A stretch of 64,000 bases of DNA. Origin: Oscillospiraceae bacterium. GTDB lineage: Bacteria > Bacillota > Clostridia > Oscillospirales > Oscillospiraceae. The stretch lies in NCBI GenBank assembly GCA_910575695.1, contig CAJTGJ010000014.1, forward strand, positions 1-64,000, read 5' to 3'. The notes beneath the pieces are model-generated. The model worked only from the letters and a program-made list of their open reading frames with translations, had not been told where the DNA came from and searched no databases. This document shows positions 26,001 through 34,737 of the stretch, in pieces (within the stretch, counting starts at the first letter, position 1; each line of letters begins with the position of its first letter). The translations under genes and the position numbers were made by a program.

Positions 26001-29000
26001 TCTCCTTCGACAACGCCCCGGACGGCATCCTGCTTATTCGGAAGGTCTGCGCCACCAACCCCAGCATTACTCTCCAAGATGCCGAGTTCAAAATTATGTA
26101 TGCAGATGGTACTCTGATCGGTGACAGCAACGGTGTTTACCGCTCCGATGAGAACGGGGAGATCCGCATCCCCGGTCTGAAGCCGGGAAAGAGCGTGGTA
26201 GTCACCGAGGTGCGCGCCCCCGCTGGCTTCATCCTGGATACCCAGAGCCAGACCATCCAGATCCAGGCGGGCAAAACGGTGTCTCTCACCTTTAAAAATC
26301 AGCCGAAAGGCAGCCTGATCATCCAAAAACGGGACAGCCAGACCAATGAGGTGCTTCCCGGCGCTGAGTTCAGAATTACCACTGCCGCAGGGTGTGAAGT
26401 GGGCCTTGACGGTGTCATTGGCTCGTCTACCCTGACCCAGAACGGCATCTTCACCACCGACGCTCAGGGTGAGATCAAGATCACCAATCTGGCTCCCGGC
26501 GCTTATGTGATCAACGAAATCAAGGCCCCGGACGGCGGGTACGTCATCGACACGCCCTCCACCAACGTGGTCATTGGGCAGGGCGGCGACACCCAGACTG
26601 TGGTGATCAAAAACACCTGCAAGGGTGGTTTGATCATCGAGAAGTATGACAGCGTGACCCGTCAGCCCCTGGCTGGGGCGCAGTTCAAGGTGATGACCGC
26701 CAACGGTGAACTGACCCCGGACAATGAAGGACTCACCAGCTCCAACGGACTGTACACCACCGATGTCAACGGGCAGATCGTGCTGTCCAAGCTGCTGCCC
26801 GGAACCTATGTGGTATCCGAGGAAAAGGCTCCGGACAATTACCGCAAGGACCCCACGCCCCAGACGGTTGTGGTCAACGCCGGGGACACCCAGACCCTGC
26901 GCTTCTACGATGACCCTCTCTGCACCCTGACCATCCTGAAGCGGGACGCGGTGACCAAGAAGCCCCTGCGGGGCGCGGAGTTTATGGTGCGGGACAGCTC
27001 CGGCCATGTGATCGGCCCCAATAACGGCCTCTACACCACCGGCACGGACGGCACTGTCACCGTCACCGGGCTGACTCCCAATTCCACTGTGGTCGTCTCC
27101 GAGAAAAAGGCCCCCAACGGGTACATTCTGGACGAGACGCCCAAAAATATTGTGGTGCGCACCGGCGTGGCCAACACCCTGATCTTTGACAATGAACCCG
27201 GCACTACACTGATTATCCGTAAATTCATCGAGGGCACTGAGAACGAGCCGCTGTCCGGCGTGGACTTTAAGGTTGTGGACGGCAACGGCGGCGCTGTCGG
27301 TCCGGACGATGGCATCTATTACACGGACAAGGCCGGTGAGATCGTGCTGGAGGGCATCGAACCCGGCACCACCGTGAAGGTGCGGGAGATCAAGACCGTG
27401 GAGGGCTTCGTGCTGGATGGGACCCCGCAGGACATTCTCATCAAGGGCGGCGAAGTGCAGCAGTTGACCTTCTGGAACAAGCGGGCCGGAACCCTGGTCA
27501 TCCAGAAGAAAGACAGTGTGAGCGGCGCACTCATCCCTGGCGCGCAGTTCCAGCTCACCTACGCCAACGGCGGGTACGTTGATAACGACAACGGGCATTT
27601 GAGCAGCAACGGACTCTACACCACCGATGATAAGGGCGAAATCCGCATCAACGGTATCACCGGGACCGTGGTGGTCAAGGAGACCAAGCCCGCCCCCGGC
27701 TATGTCATTGACCAGAGTACCCAAACCCAGACGGTCACCGTCAACCCCCTGGATACCCAGACCCTTACGTTCCTGAATGAACCCCTGTGCAGCCTGACCC
27801 TGACCAAGCTGGATTCCGTCACCGGCAAGCCTGTTCCCGGCACTGAGTTCACTGTGCGGGACGGCAGCGGCACTGTGCTGGGCCGCTACACCACGGGCAA
27901 GGATGGGACCGTGACAGTCACCGGCCTTGTTCCCGGCAGCACCGTGGTGGTGTCCGAAACCAAGGTGCCGTATGGCTATGTGCTGGACACCACGCCCAAA
28001 ACCATCATTGTGAAGAATGGCTCCAACACCATGAACAGCGGCGGAACCACGGGAGGAAATACTGGCGGCAGCACCAATACCGGCAATGGCAACGACCTGA
28101 CTTTTGAAAATGACCCCACTGTGAACCTCACGATCCGCAAGTACATTGAGGGGACCGCTAACGAACCTCTGGCTGGCGTGACCTTCAAGATCACAGACGG
28201 CAGCGGCGCGCCCGTTGGCCCCGGCGATGGCGTGTTTTACACCAATGCCGCCGGAGAGATCGTAGTGGAGAACCTGGAGCCTGGGACCACCATCACCGCG
28301 CGGGAGATCAAGACCGTGGACGGCTATGTGCTGGATGGAACACCCAAGAGCGTGAAGATCACCGCAGGCCCCCAGGCCCCCGAACTCATCTTCTGGAACA
28401 AGAAAGCCGGGACCCTGGTCATCCAAAAGAAGGACAGCGTGACCGGCGCGCTCATCCCTGGCGCGCAATTCCAGCTCACCTACGCCAACGGCGGGTACGT
28501 TGATAACGACAACGGGCATCTCAGCAGCAACGGCCTCTACACCACCGATGACAAGGGTGAGATCCGTATCAGCGGCATCACCGGCACGGTGGTGGTCAAG
28601 GAGACCAAGCCCGCCCCCGGCTATGTCATTGACCAGAGTACCCAGACCCAAACGGTCACCGTCAACCCCCTGGATACCCAGACCCTCACGTTCCTGAATG
28701 AACCCCTGTGCAGCCTGACGCTGACGAAGCTGGACTCCGTCACCGGCAAGCCGATTCCCGGCACCGAGTTCACAGTCAAGGACGGCAACGGCACTGTGCT
28801 GGGCCGCTATACTACCGGCAAGGATGGGACTGTCGTTGTGACGGGCCTTGTTCCCGGCAGCACCGTGGTGGTCACCGAGACCAAGGTGCCGGACGGCTAT
28901 GTTCTCAATCCCACGCCTCAGACCATCATCGTGAAAAACGGCTCCAACTCTGTGAACAGCGGAACCGTGGGCGGGACCACCAACGGCAATACTGGCGGCA

Positions 29001-30433
29001 GCACCAATGTGGGCGGCGGGACCAACGGCGGCAACGATTTGGTGTTCGAGAATGACCCCATCGGGACCTTTGAACTTATCAAAGTGGTAGAGGGGAACAA
29101 AGAGAAGCGCATCCCCAACGTGACCTTTGAGATCCGCCGTGCCTCGGATGATGCCTTGATGGAGACCGTCACCACCGGCAGCGATGGCCGTGTGTCCCTC
29201 AAGCTGGACGCCGGGGACTACTACGCCGTGGAGACCGAGGCGGCAAAGGGCTTCAAGCTGGACGCCACACGCCACTATTTCACCATGAAAAACGGCAAAA
29301 ACACCACGCTCACCGTGGAAAACAAGCCTTTCAGCGGGATACTGATTCATAAGACCGACAGCGTCACCGGCAAGGGCATCCAGGGCGTGACCTTCCTGCT
29401 GTATGACAGCGCCAACGCCCCCATCGGGCAGTACACCTCCGACAATTCCGGGTATGTTTACATCGAGAACCTGACGGTTTCTGGCCGGTACTACTTGCGG
29501 GAGTTGGAGAACGAGGGCTACGTCCCCGATACCCAGATGAAAACCGTGTATGTGACCGCTGGCGAGACCACCCTGGTGGAGTGGAAAAACATCCCCATCA
29601 CCGCTCAGATCCAAATCGTGAAGAAGTCCGCCGACTACAACTCCACCAACGGTCTGCCTGCGGGTACCCCGCTGGAGGGGGCTGTGTTCGAGATCTACGA
29701 CAAGGCCGGGAACCTTGTGGACACCATCAAGAGCGACCAGCGCGGTCTGGCCTCCTCCAAGCCCCTGCCTCTGGGCCGCTATACCATCCGGGAGACCAAG
29801 GCCCCTGCCAACTACGGCGTGAGCGATACCGAGCTGACCGCCTACCTGGAGCATGAGGGCCAGATCCTCCGCTTCGAGGTGACCAACAAGAGCCTGACCA
29901 CCGGGGTGTCCATCACCAAGACCGGACCCAGGGAGGCCATGGCAGGCCAGCCGGTGAACTATGTGCTGTCCGGCATCGCCAACAATTCCAACGTCATGCT
30001 CCAGTCCTTCTACTGGAGGGATACGCTCCCCGCCCAGGTGCGGCTGAACACCATCGTCACCGGCACCTACAACTTCCCCGGCGTGTATAAGATCACCTAC
30101 CGGGTGAACGGCGGCGAGTACCGGACACTGGCGGATAACCTGTCCACCAGCAGAAACTATACCCTGCAGGCATCCCCCGCCGCCCTGGGCCTCGCGGCCA
30201 ATGAGCGGGTGACGGAAGTGATGTTCGTCTTCGGTCAGGCCCCCGCTGGCTTCGCCCAGGTGGAGAAGCCCCAGATCAAGTGTACCGCCGTGGCTGGCCT
30301 GACCGCTGGCAGCAGCTTCGTCAACATCGCGGATGTGGGCGGTGTGTACAACGGGGTCTGGGTGCAGGCCATCAGCCGCTGGGTGACCACCGTCTACGGC
30401 AAGCCCACCCCGCTGCCCAAGACCGGGTATTGA
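23021..30433 (+). CDS. Giant thioester/Cna_B-repeat surface adhesin ending in LPKTGY
   Basis: 2470 residues. A signal peptide (to about 31) is followed by a thioester domain with Cys near residue 74 (GFCAEKG) and the partner motif WTQAVVW at about 141-147. These domains bind host surfaces covalently. Roughly 21 SpaA/Cna_B repeats follow from about residue 245 to 2280, each with a YxV-E--AP-GY core and a closing VTF-N strand; they normally form Lys-Asn isopeptide bonds. Two Gly/Asn-rich linkers lie near 1667-1690 and 1975-2005. A DUF11-like domain precedes the C-terminus PTPLPKTGY. The sequence ends there, without the usual membrane helix and basic tail. Confidence 0.9.
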   Translation: MQKTYSALTRMTALLLVLVCVLGLLPATALAASPSTIKMDDCAYSGTKYDSPALGECYMHQMHFNYNGKSIMGFCAEKGKGMGWSLKGHTWGNPQPISDPTVKTMMAYFYAHSTGVFTDQAKALGVDDVWNSDYTWTMNSWTQAVVWRYKAGLLSDPVVACAEELLCVYNNLEHTNYSSIDETMDGRSFRDRAQYILDLGAQGVWGECEVYEYAYTGPGSSYHPSNDVQAVMVGELNVTREKYSLTVKKVDSTNPNKTLPGARFLVASENGSYSKEVVTGSDGTVTVPNLEAGTYAVTELEAPEGYEIDNPGPQYVVLPNGSDKTVTVTFTDTPEITGEGSIRKVDADDPTRGLAGAVIKIEGVDNDFTGTYVTGAGGYLTDVPWKDMPLGSYTAEEVTPPEGYTKSPDVNKTKQTFVWDGKTDVALVFENDAKVKVRLIKKDDSDNPLPGAVFNIVKDGQIIGTEETKADGSITVTDVTEGMYAFVEVSAPAPYAALTEPVIAHVDQATVNGGGTVTVTASDKRLPNLTILKRDAQTGDVIPNTHFEIRGIHYGYHNDVTTGPDGRAVLSNIPVDSYEVTEKSVPDPYVVGDEPTQTIWLGAGDSKELIFDNLKQPVLKISKVEQGTNTPIPGTVFTVEGIDSDYRQDVTTEADGFATLRVAPGSYRVTEKSVPDPYCLPEDEAGRTQTISLNGGDEKTLIFKNSKKPLLTLSKIDADTGVPVPGTVLTVEGIDSDYKDDWTTGADGTVALRVDPGTYRITEKSVPAPYYLPDKDADRVQTISLNPGDEKTVVFRNHKTPELTIFKEDSVAGAPIEGAKFRVTFTSNGEAAGAPASMDFGIFVTDASGQIKLHEKGKKLYPGEYTVTEVEPAPGYQMKEPLTQKVILHGGESKTLTFFNEPLNAIVVEKYNSVTHEALPGCTFQLKFLGGTSGTGGTVIGTKVTGKNGTAIWTGLTAGTYIVEEIDPADGYSIINASETVYISDKGEQNVVTVSFDNAPDGILLIRKVCATNPSITLQDAEFKIMYADGTLIGDSNGVYRSDENGEIRIPGLKPGKSVVVTEVRAPAGFILDTQSQTIQIQAGKTVSLTFKNQPKGSLIIQKRDSQTNEVLPGAEFRITTAAGCEVGLDGVIGSSTLTQNGIFTTDAQGEIKITNLAPGAYVINEIKAPDGGYVIDTPSTNVVIGQGGDTQTVVIKNTCKGGLIIEKYDSVTRQPLAGAQFKVMTANGELTPDNEGLTSSNGLYTTDVNGQIVLSKLLPGTYVVSEEKAPDNYRKDPTPQTVVVNAGDTQTLRFYDDPLCTLTILKRDAVTKKPLRGAEFMVRDSSGHVIGPNNGLYTTGTDGTVTVTGLTPNSTVVVSEKKAPNGYILDETPKNIVVRTGVANTLIFDNEPGTTLIIRKFIEGTENEPLSGVDFKVVDGNGGAVGPDDGIYYTDKAGEIVLEGIEPGTTVKVREIKTVEGFVLDGTPQDILIKGGEVQQLTFWNKRAGTLVIQKKDSVSGALIPGAQFQLTYANGGYVDNDNGHLSSNGLYTTDDKGEIRINGITGTVVVKETKPAPGYVIDQSTQTQTVTVNPLDTQTLTFLNEPLCSLTLTKLDSVTGKPVPGTEFTVRDGSGTVLGRYTTGKDGTVTVTGLVPGSTVVVSETKVPYGYVLDTTPKTIIVKNGSNTMNSGGTTGGNTGGSTNTGNGNDLTFENDPTVNLTIRKYIEGTANEPLAGVTFKITDGSGAPVGPGDGVFYTNAAGEIVVENLEPGTTITAREIKTVDGYVLDGTPKSVKITAGPQAPELIFWNKKAGTLVIQKKDSVTGALIPGAQFQLTYANGGYVDNDNGHLSSNGLYTTDDKGEIRISGITGTVVVKETKPAPGYVIDQSTQTQTVTVNPLDTQTLTFLNEPLCSLTLTKLDSVTGKPIPGTEFTVKDGNGTVLGRYTTGKDGTVVVTGLVPGSTVVVTETKVPDGYVLNPTPQTIIVKNGSNSVNSGTVGGTTNGNTGGSTNVGGGTNGGNDLVFENDPIGTFELIKVVEGNKEKRIPNVTFEIRRASDDALMETVTTGSDGRVSLKLDAGDYYAVETEAAKGFKLDATRHYFTMKNGKNTTLTVENKPFSGILIHKTDSVTGKGIQGVTFLLYDSANAPIGQYTSDNSGYVYIENLTVSGRYYLRELENEGYVPDTQMKTVYVTAGETTLVEWKNIPITAQIQIVKKSADYNSTNGLPAGTPLEGAVFEIYDKAGNLVDTIKSDQRGLASSKPLPLGRYTIRETKAPANYGVSDTELTAYLEHEGQILRFEVTNKSLTTGVSITKTGPREAMAGQPVNYVLSGIANNSNVMLQSFYWRDTLPAQVRLNTIVTGTYNFPGVYKITYRVNGGEYRTLADNLSTSRNYTLQASPAALGLAANERVTEVMFVFGQAPAGFAQVEKPQIKCTAVAGLTAGSSFVNIADVGGVYNGVWVQAISRWVTTVYGKPTPLPKTGY
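27201..29056 (+). repeat. Duplicated three-domain module inside the adhesin gene
   Basis: Two adjacent copies of about 921 bp (27201-28114 and 28118-29056) encode the same order of three Cna_B domains. They start IIRKFIEGT / TIRKYIEGT, then GTLVIQKKDSV, then CSLTLTKLDSVTGKP. The second and third domains are almost identical at DNA level (around 27491-27960 and 28412-28880), indicating recent duplication or gene conversion. The first domains have diverged. Confidence 0.8.
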
Positions 30434-30519
30434 TCCCTCCCATTCGCACCCAGGGGGGCCGCCAGCAGGCGGCTCCCCTATACATTATAAATAACATCAT
30501 TTGAAAAAGGAGAATAGCT

Positions 30520-30891
30520 ATGCTGAAAATTACCGCAATCGGGAACCTGACCAACGATGTGGAGCTGAAGTGCCATGAGGACGGCAAGCCCTACGCCATC
30601 CTGCGTATCGCCTCCGACCGCCGCTACCGGGACCGGGAGGGCAACAAGCTCACCGATTTCATCTCCATCAAGGTCCGGGGCGCGCTGGCGGAGCGCTGCG
30701 CCGCTTTCGCCTGGAAGGGCTGCAAGCTGGCCGCCTCCGGCGACTTCGAGACCATCACCTTCGCGGAGGACCCCACCCGCCAGCCGGGATTTCTCATCAA
30801 AGCCACCGAGGTGGAGTTCCTGTCCCCCCGGAAGGTGGAGGAGGCCGCTGGCGCGGCCAGCGAGGATGGCTGTGCCAGTGAGGCCGCCTGA
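30520..30891 (+). CDS. ssb: Single-stranded DNA-binding protein
   Basis: A 123-residue OB-fold SSB: MLKITAIGNLTNDVELKCHE, then YAILRIASDRRYRDREGNKL and TDFISIKVRGALAERCAAF, with GCKLAASGDFETITF. The family's acidic C-terminal tip (DDDIPF) is absent; it ends EDGCASEAA. It would coat the transferred single strand after conjugation. ATG follows AAAAGGAG, and the stop overlaps the next start by one base (TGATG). Confidence 0.85.
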   Translation: MLKITAIGNLTNDVELKCHEDGKPYAILRIASDRRYRDREGNKLTDFISIKVRGALAERCAAFAWKGCKLAASGDFETITFAEDPTRQPGFLIKATEVEFLSPRKVEEAAGAASEDGCASEAA

Positions 30892-31823
30892 TGCGCAACA
30901 CCGGAACCATATACAGCAGTACGGAGCGCAGCCCCACCGTCTTGCCTGAGATGGCTGAACTGCTCCCCCCGCTGACGGGGGAGCAGCTCGCCGCCCTGGA
31001 AACGGACATCCTGAAAAACGGCTGCTACTCCCCGGTCATCGTCAACGAGGACATGGTGGTCATTGACGGCCACAACCGGCAGAGGCTGTGCCAGCAGCAC
31101 GGCCTGCCCTACCAGATGGCCGTGTTCTCGTTTGAAGATATGCTGGAGGCCAAGCAGTGGGCGCTGGACACCCAGAAGGGCCGCCGAAATCTGGACAAGT
31201 GGGAGCTGGGCAAGATCGCCCTCCGCTTGAAACCGGATATCGAGGCCAGGGCTAAAGAAAATATGTCGCTTGGTGGGCAGGCATACCGTCCCAGTGACAT
31301 CGGTGAGAAAGGTTTTGCGAATTCGCAAAGCCTTCCTCCTGCCATAAATACCACGAAAGAATTGGCAAGCGCTGTGGGCATCGGGCAGCAAACTATGAGC
31401 AGAGTAATACAGATCGATGAACACGCCCCTGCCGCCGTGAAGGAAGCACTGGACAGCGGTGACCTGTCCATTAATCAGGGATACAACATCACGCAGCAGG
31501 TGCGGGAGCTGCCGGAGGAGCAGCGGGACGAGGCCGCCGCCCTGGCGGTAGAGCTGGAAAAGGCGAAAAAGGAGATCCGGCAGTGTGACGCGGAGGCCGA
31601 CCGAAGGGGCAGAATCGCGGATTTGTTCTGCAAAGCCTTTGAAAAGGCCGTGCTGCTGACCCCCACAGAGGAAAACGTCCGCATCTGGACGGAATGCACC
31701 CGCATGACACGGGAGGAGATCGAGGACAGCGTGAAGGACGCCCGTGAGTTGGCGGAGGTGTTCACCGCTATCGCCGGCATTCTGGAAACGCTGCTGCCGG
31801 GAGGTGACGGCGATGCCGGATGA
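30891..31823 (+). CDS. ParB/Srx-domain DNA-binding protein
   Basis: A 310-residue protein with a ParB-like N-terminal domain: LTGEQLAALETDILKNGCYS, then VIVNEDMVVIDGHNRQRLCQQH, where GHNR replaces the more common GHRR. A helix-turn-helix region (about 155-200, ELASAVGIGQQTMSRVIQID) and a coiled coil follow. A 26-bp near-palindrome lies within its own gene at 31309-31334. Between SSB and the ParM pair, it may act in maintenance or regulation. Confidence 0.75.
   Translation: MRNTGTIYSSTERSPTVLPEMAELLPPLTGEQLAALETDILKNGCYSPVIVNEDMVVIDGHNRQRLCQQHGLPYQMAVFSFEDMLEAKQWALDTQKGRRNLDKWELGKIALRLKPDIEARAKENMSLGGQAYRPSDIGEKGFANSQSLPPAINTTKELASAVGIGQQTMSRVIQIDEHAPAAVKEALDSGDLSINQGYNITQQVRELPEEQRDEAAALAVELEKAKKEIRQCDAEADRRGRIADLFCKAFEKAVLLTPTEENVRIWTECTRMTREEIEDSVKDARELAEVFTAIAGILETLLPGGDGDAG
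31309..31334. repeat. 26-bp near-palindrome inside the ParB-like gene
   Basis: The core TTTGCGAATTCGCAAA (31314-31329) is a perfect 16-bp palindrome. Four more pairs on each side (AAGG / CCTT) extend it to 26 bp with a single mismatched pair. The surrounding 150 bp is AT-richer than the rest of the gene. It could be a binding site for a dimeric DNA-binding protein. Confidence 0.5.
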
Positions 31824-32559
31824 GTTGTCTGTCCGCCAGTGGCAGGAACAGTTCCGGGCCGGGGCCTTTGAGCGCTCCGACTACGCCACACAATGCAAGG
31901 CGGGCTGGTACGATTGGTTCTGCCAGGACCACGCTCTCGCCGGACGGCTGAAGAAGATAGGCCGGGTGGTTATGGGCATCACCGACCCCTTCATCCTGGA
32001 CAATTACTATGTCTGGTTCAAGAACAACTGCCCCCTGAATGGGCCGCTGTATGACGATGCCCGCTTCGAGCCGCTGTCCGGGAATCGGGATGGGAAATAT
32101 TTTGTGATCTCCTTGGACAGCCCCCATGAGCGCATGAAGTGGGCGCTGGTCACGGAGCGGTACGGCTTTGACGCGCCGGAGTTCGACTGTCGGGATATCC
32201 GGGAGATGATCCGCTACGTCAACAGCATCGGCCCGGAGCTGCAGAAGGGCGTCATTCCCCCGTTTATTGCGGAGAAAGACGCTGTAACCGCCTATGCCAG
32301 ACAGCGCGGGGAGCCGGAGGGCCTCCACATCTACCGGGACGGGGAGCATCACTACAGCTACACCTCCCGGAAGGACCGGTGCAAACGGACGGTGTTGGCG
32401 GCGGCCAGCCTGGAGGTCGCGCCTGTCGGTTTCGTTCCCGAGCAGGCCCATGCCGTCAAAGGGATGTATCTCTATTGCCCGGAGGATGTTGGGATACCGC
32501 TGCCGGAGCATCCCAAAAATATCAAAAAATATCGTGAAAAGAAAGGGGTGGAGCGATGA
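31813..32559 (+). CDS. Hypothetical element protein
   Basis: A 248-residue soluble protein starting MPDELSVRQWQEQFRAGAFE. ATG 31813 follows a full GGAGGTGA by 5 nt. I recognise no catalytic motif. Aromatic-rich segments include GWYDWFCQDHALAGRLKKIG and FILDNYYVWFKNNCPLNGPL. This type of protein recurs in large Clostridial conjugative elements next to ParB-like genes. It overlaps the ParB-like stop by 11 nt and the next gene by ATGA, so it belongs to the operon. Confidence 0.6.
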   Translation: MPDELSVRQWQEQFRAGAFERSDYATQCKAGWYDWFCQDHALAGRLKKIGRVVMGITDPFILDNYYVWFKNNCPLNGPLYDDARFEPLSGNRDGKYFVISLDSPHERMKWALVTERYGFDAPEFDCRDIREMIRYVNSIGPELQKGVIPPFIAEKDAVTAYARQRGEPEGLHIYRDGEHHYSYTSRKDRCKRTVLAAASLEVAPVGFVPEQAHAVKGMYLYCPEDVGIPLPEHPKNIKKYREKKGVER

Positions 32560-32975
32560 GCAAACAGCAGCCCGCGCGGGCGGCGGGGCCTCCCAAGCCC
32601 CTCCTGCCCCCTGCGGCGGAGGACGAGATCATGGACGTGCTGTCCGCCAATATGCGGATCAGCTCCGGGGAGATCGCCGCCATTTTGAAAAAACACGGTG
32701 TGTCCGGGGACGCGGAAGCCCTCCAGAACAGCTACCGAAAGCGGCTGGGCCAGCGGCTGATGTCCAGCATCCGGGATGAGAACGGCAGACGGGAGGTGCT
32801 GGCCCGCGGCAGCGAGTACATCGTGATAGAGTGCTGCAGCGACCGGCAGGACCTCAAAGCCATACGTTACCGCATCCGGCGCCAGATGAAGGGGCTGGAC
32901 GTATCTTCCGGGAAGGTGCGGGGCCGCATCCGTGTGCTGGATCAACTGCTCTCCCGGTTCCGAAAGGCGGGCTGA
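32556..32975 (+). CDS. Hypothetical protein, possible DNA-binding
   Basis: A 139-residue protein. After a Pro/Ala-rich start it has a helical region EDEIMDVLSANMRISSGEIA / AILKKHGVSG that looks like a winged-helix or helix-turn-helix, then a basic C-terminus (RYRIRRQMKGLDVSSGKVRG). Neighbour overlaps show tight coupling. Function is unknown. Confidence 0.55.
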   Translation: MSKQQPARAAGPPKPLLPPAAEDEIMDVLSANMRISSGEIAAILKKHGVSGDAEALQNSYRKRLGQRLMSSIRDENGRREVLARGSEYIVIECCSDRQDLKAIRYRIRRQMKGLDVSSGKVRGRIRVLDQLLSRFRKAG

Positions 32976-32977
32976 CC

Positions 32978-34084
32978 ATGGGGCTGAAAGACATCATCCG
33001 GGCCATCCGGGAGTACCCCGCCGCCCGCGCCGAGCTGGAGACCGCCCGGTCTGGGCTGCGGCAGGCACAGCAGGCGCTGGAACAGAGCGAACAGGAGCAA
33101 GGCTCACTGCGGCTCACATTGGAGGAGCAAAAGGACCACACGAAGTTTCTGTCCAGCAAAGCAGAGGCGCTTCAGGACGCCCTGGAGGAGTTCTGCCCCC
33201 GGCTGTCCACGCCGGAGGAGTTGAAACGGTTTTACGATGCCATCTCCCCCGACATGGACCCCAGCGGCTTCACGCTGTACCGCATGGCGAAGGAACTGAC
33301 GGGAATCGATGTGCCGTCCTGTTTCCCTTATGAGGACAACCGGGGACTGTTTGAGGAGATGAGTGGGCATCAGCTTTTAGACTGGCTGACCGCCGTTCAC
33401 TTCCAGGCGGTGGATTGGGATATCATCCCCGGCACCACCTACGAGGCCGCCACGCTGCGGGAGGTGGACACCTCCACCCCCGAATACCAGGCATTTGAAA
33501 AGCAGCTCTATGGGAAGGTGCTGGAACGAATGGGATTTCAAGATATTTTAGCACCCGATCCGCAAGCGAATTTAGTAACAGAATTGAAGCTGTACAGCCC
33601 TTTAAGAGCAGAGATGGCAGGGGGCGAATATGCTTCACGACTCCTGGCAGGGGATGAACTGTCTGCCCCCGAATTTCGTGACGCAATCCTTCAAGGACTC
33701 AAGGACGAACTGACACCAGAGCAGGAAAAAAGGGGCCTCATGGTCTACTATGACGGATTGGAGGCTGTGAATGAAAAGGTCGTTTCGCTGTTCCCTTCGG
33801 TGGAAGTCATAGACGGTGAATTATACGGCGTTGCCGTTTGCCAGATCAAGGATGAACTTACCCTGCTCGAACTGGCCGAGTTGAAGGAGTATTGTACGGC
33901 GCAGTATGTGGGCGGCTGGGGCATGGGCTATGAGCAGCATCCCCACAAGACCTCATCTGGAGAGATGTACATCAGTTTCTGGCGTGACAAGGACTTTTTT
34001 ATCCTGACAAAAGAGGAACTGGAACCGGAGAAATCGCCCAGCCGTCCCACGCATCAACCGAAACGAGGATGTGACGCGCGATGA
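32978..34084 (+). CDS. Hypothetical protein with coiled-coil N-terminus
   Basis: 368 residues from ATG 32978. Residues 15-70 form a coiled coil (ARAELETARSGLRQAQQALE, LRLTLEEQKDHTKFLSSKAE). The middle has a SCFPYEDNRGLFEEMSGHQL segment. The C-terminal part (ELTLLELAELKEYCTAQYVG, GWGMGYEQHPHKTSSGEMYI) recalls small domains used in element proteins of the antirestriction or DUF6329 neighbourhood, without a firm match. An AT-rich patch at about 33530-33720 has codon use unlike the flanks, suggesting patchwork origin. Confidence 0.55.
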   Translation: MGLKDIIRAIREYPAARAELETARSGLRQAQQALEQSEQEQGSLRLTLEEQKDHTKFLSSKAEALQDALEEFCPRLSTPEELKRFYDAISPDMDPSGFTLYRMAKELTGIDVPSCFPYEDNRGLFEEMSGHQLLDWLTAVHFQAVDWDIIPGTTYEAATLREVDTSTPEYQAFEKQLYGKVLERMGFQDILAPDPQANLVTELKLYSPLRAEMAGGEYASRLLAGDELSAPEFRDAILQGLKDELTPEQEKRGLMVYYDGLEAVNEKVVSLFPSVEVIDGELYGVAVCQIKDELTLLELAELKEYCTAQYVGGWGMGYEQHPHKTSSGEMYISFWRDKDFFILTKEELEPEKSPSRPTHQPKRGCDAR

Positions 34085-34737
34085 GCAGCAGAATCACCGA
34101 GGTCAACAAGGACACCTTCTGGGCGCTGATTGCCCAGGCGAAGGAGCATCCGGGCGGCCCCAGCGAGTGGCTGATGGAACGGCTGATGGACCTGGGGCCG
34201 GAGCAGGCGAAAAAGTTTGATGACATTGCCTGTGCCTACACCAGCTTGGCTTATCAGTACGGGTTGTGGACCGCCGCCTCCGTCATGGAGCGCGGTGGCT
34301 GCACGGATGACGGTTTCATCGATTTCCGGGGCTGGCTGATCGCCCAGGGCCGGGAGGTGTACATGGCGGCGCTGAAGGACCCGGACTCCCTGGCTGATGC
34401 GGCGGACTATCAGGATCAGCGCTTTGTCTGTCTCCCCCACATGGGGGACCGCGCCTACGAGGAACTCACGGGCCGAGAGATATATGAGGATTTTGACCCG
34501 GCTGGGTATGACGCTCTGAAATCGGAACTGAAGCAGGACATCGTGTACGGCGATGGGATCGGGTATCCCTATGACGCCGCCGACGCACAGGTCTATCTGC
34601 CCCGCCTGTGCCAGAGATATATGCCAGAAGGGGTGAACATCGGCACTTGGAATATAAACAGTTTGGAGATTAGAGCGGCCCGCGCAACCGCTCAGAAAAG
34701 CAAAAAAATCAAGAAGGATCGGGGTGATTCCAGATGA
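34081..34737 (+). CDS. DUF4240 domain protein
   Basis: A 218-residue protein with the DUF4240 pattern at its N-terminus: MSSRITEVNKDTFWALIAQA, WLMERLMDLGPEQAKKFDDI, LWTAASVMERGGCTDDGFID and FRGWLIAQGREVYMAALKDP. The biochemical role of the family is not known. It overlaps both neighbours by 4 nt and lies just before the ParM gene. The C-terminal 60 residues end in a lysine-rich tail. Confidence 0.75.
   Translation: MSSRITEVNKDTFWALIAQAKEHPGGPSEWLMERLMDLGPEQAKKFDDIACAYTSLAYQYGLWTAASVMERGGCTDDGFIDFRGWLIAQGREVYMAALKDPDSLADAADYQDQRFVCLPHMGDRAYEELTGREIYEDFDPAGYDALKSELKQDIVYGDGIGYPYDAADAQVYLPRLCQRYMPEGVNIGTWNINSLEIRAARATAQKSKKIKKDRGDSR

Noticed and set aside
23700-29600. Regularly repeated sequence that could be taken for a CRISPR array
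   Set aside because: The repeats are about 250-300 bp coding units of Cna_B domains in one open frame, not short identical repeats with unique spacers, and no cas genes are present.
25727-29854. 1375-codon open frame on the minus strand opposite the adhesin
   Set aside because: It is the codon-bias shadow of a GC-rich repetitive gene. It has no ribosome site, its residues follow the repeats of the other strand, and the plus-strand protein has clear domains.
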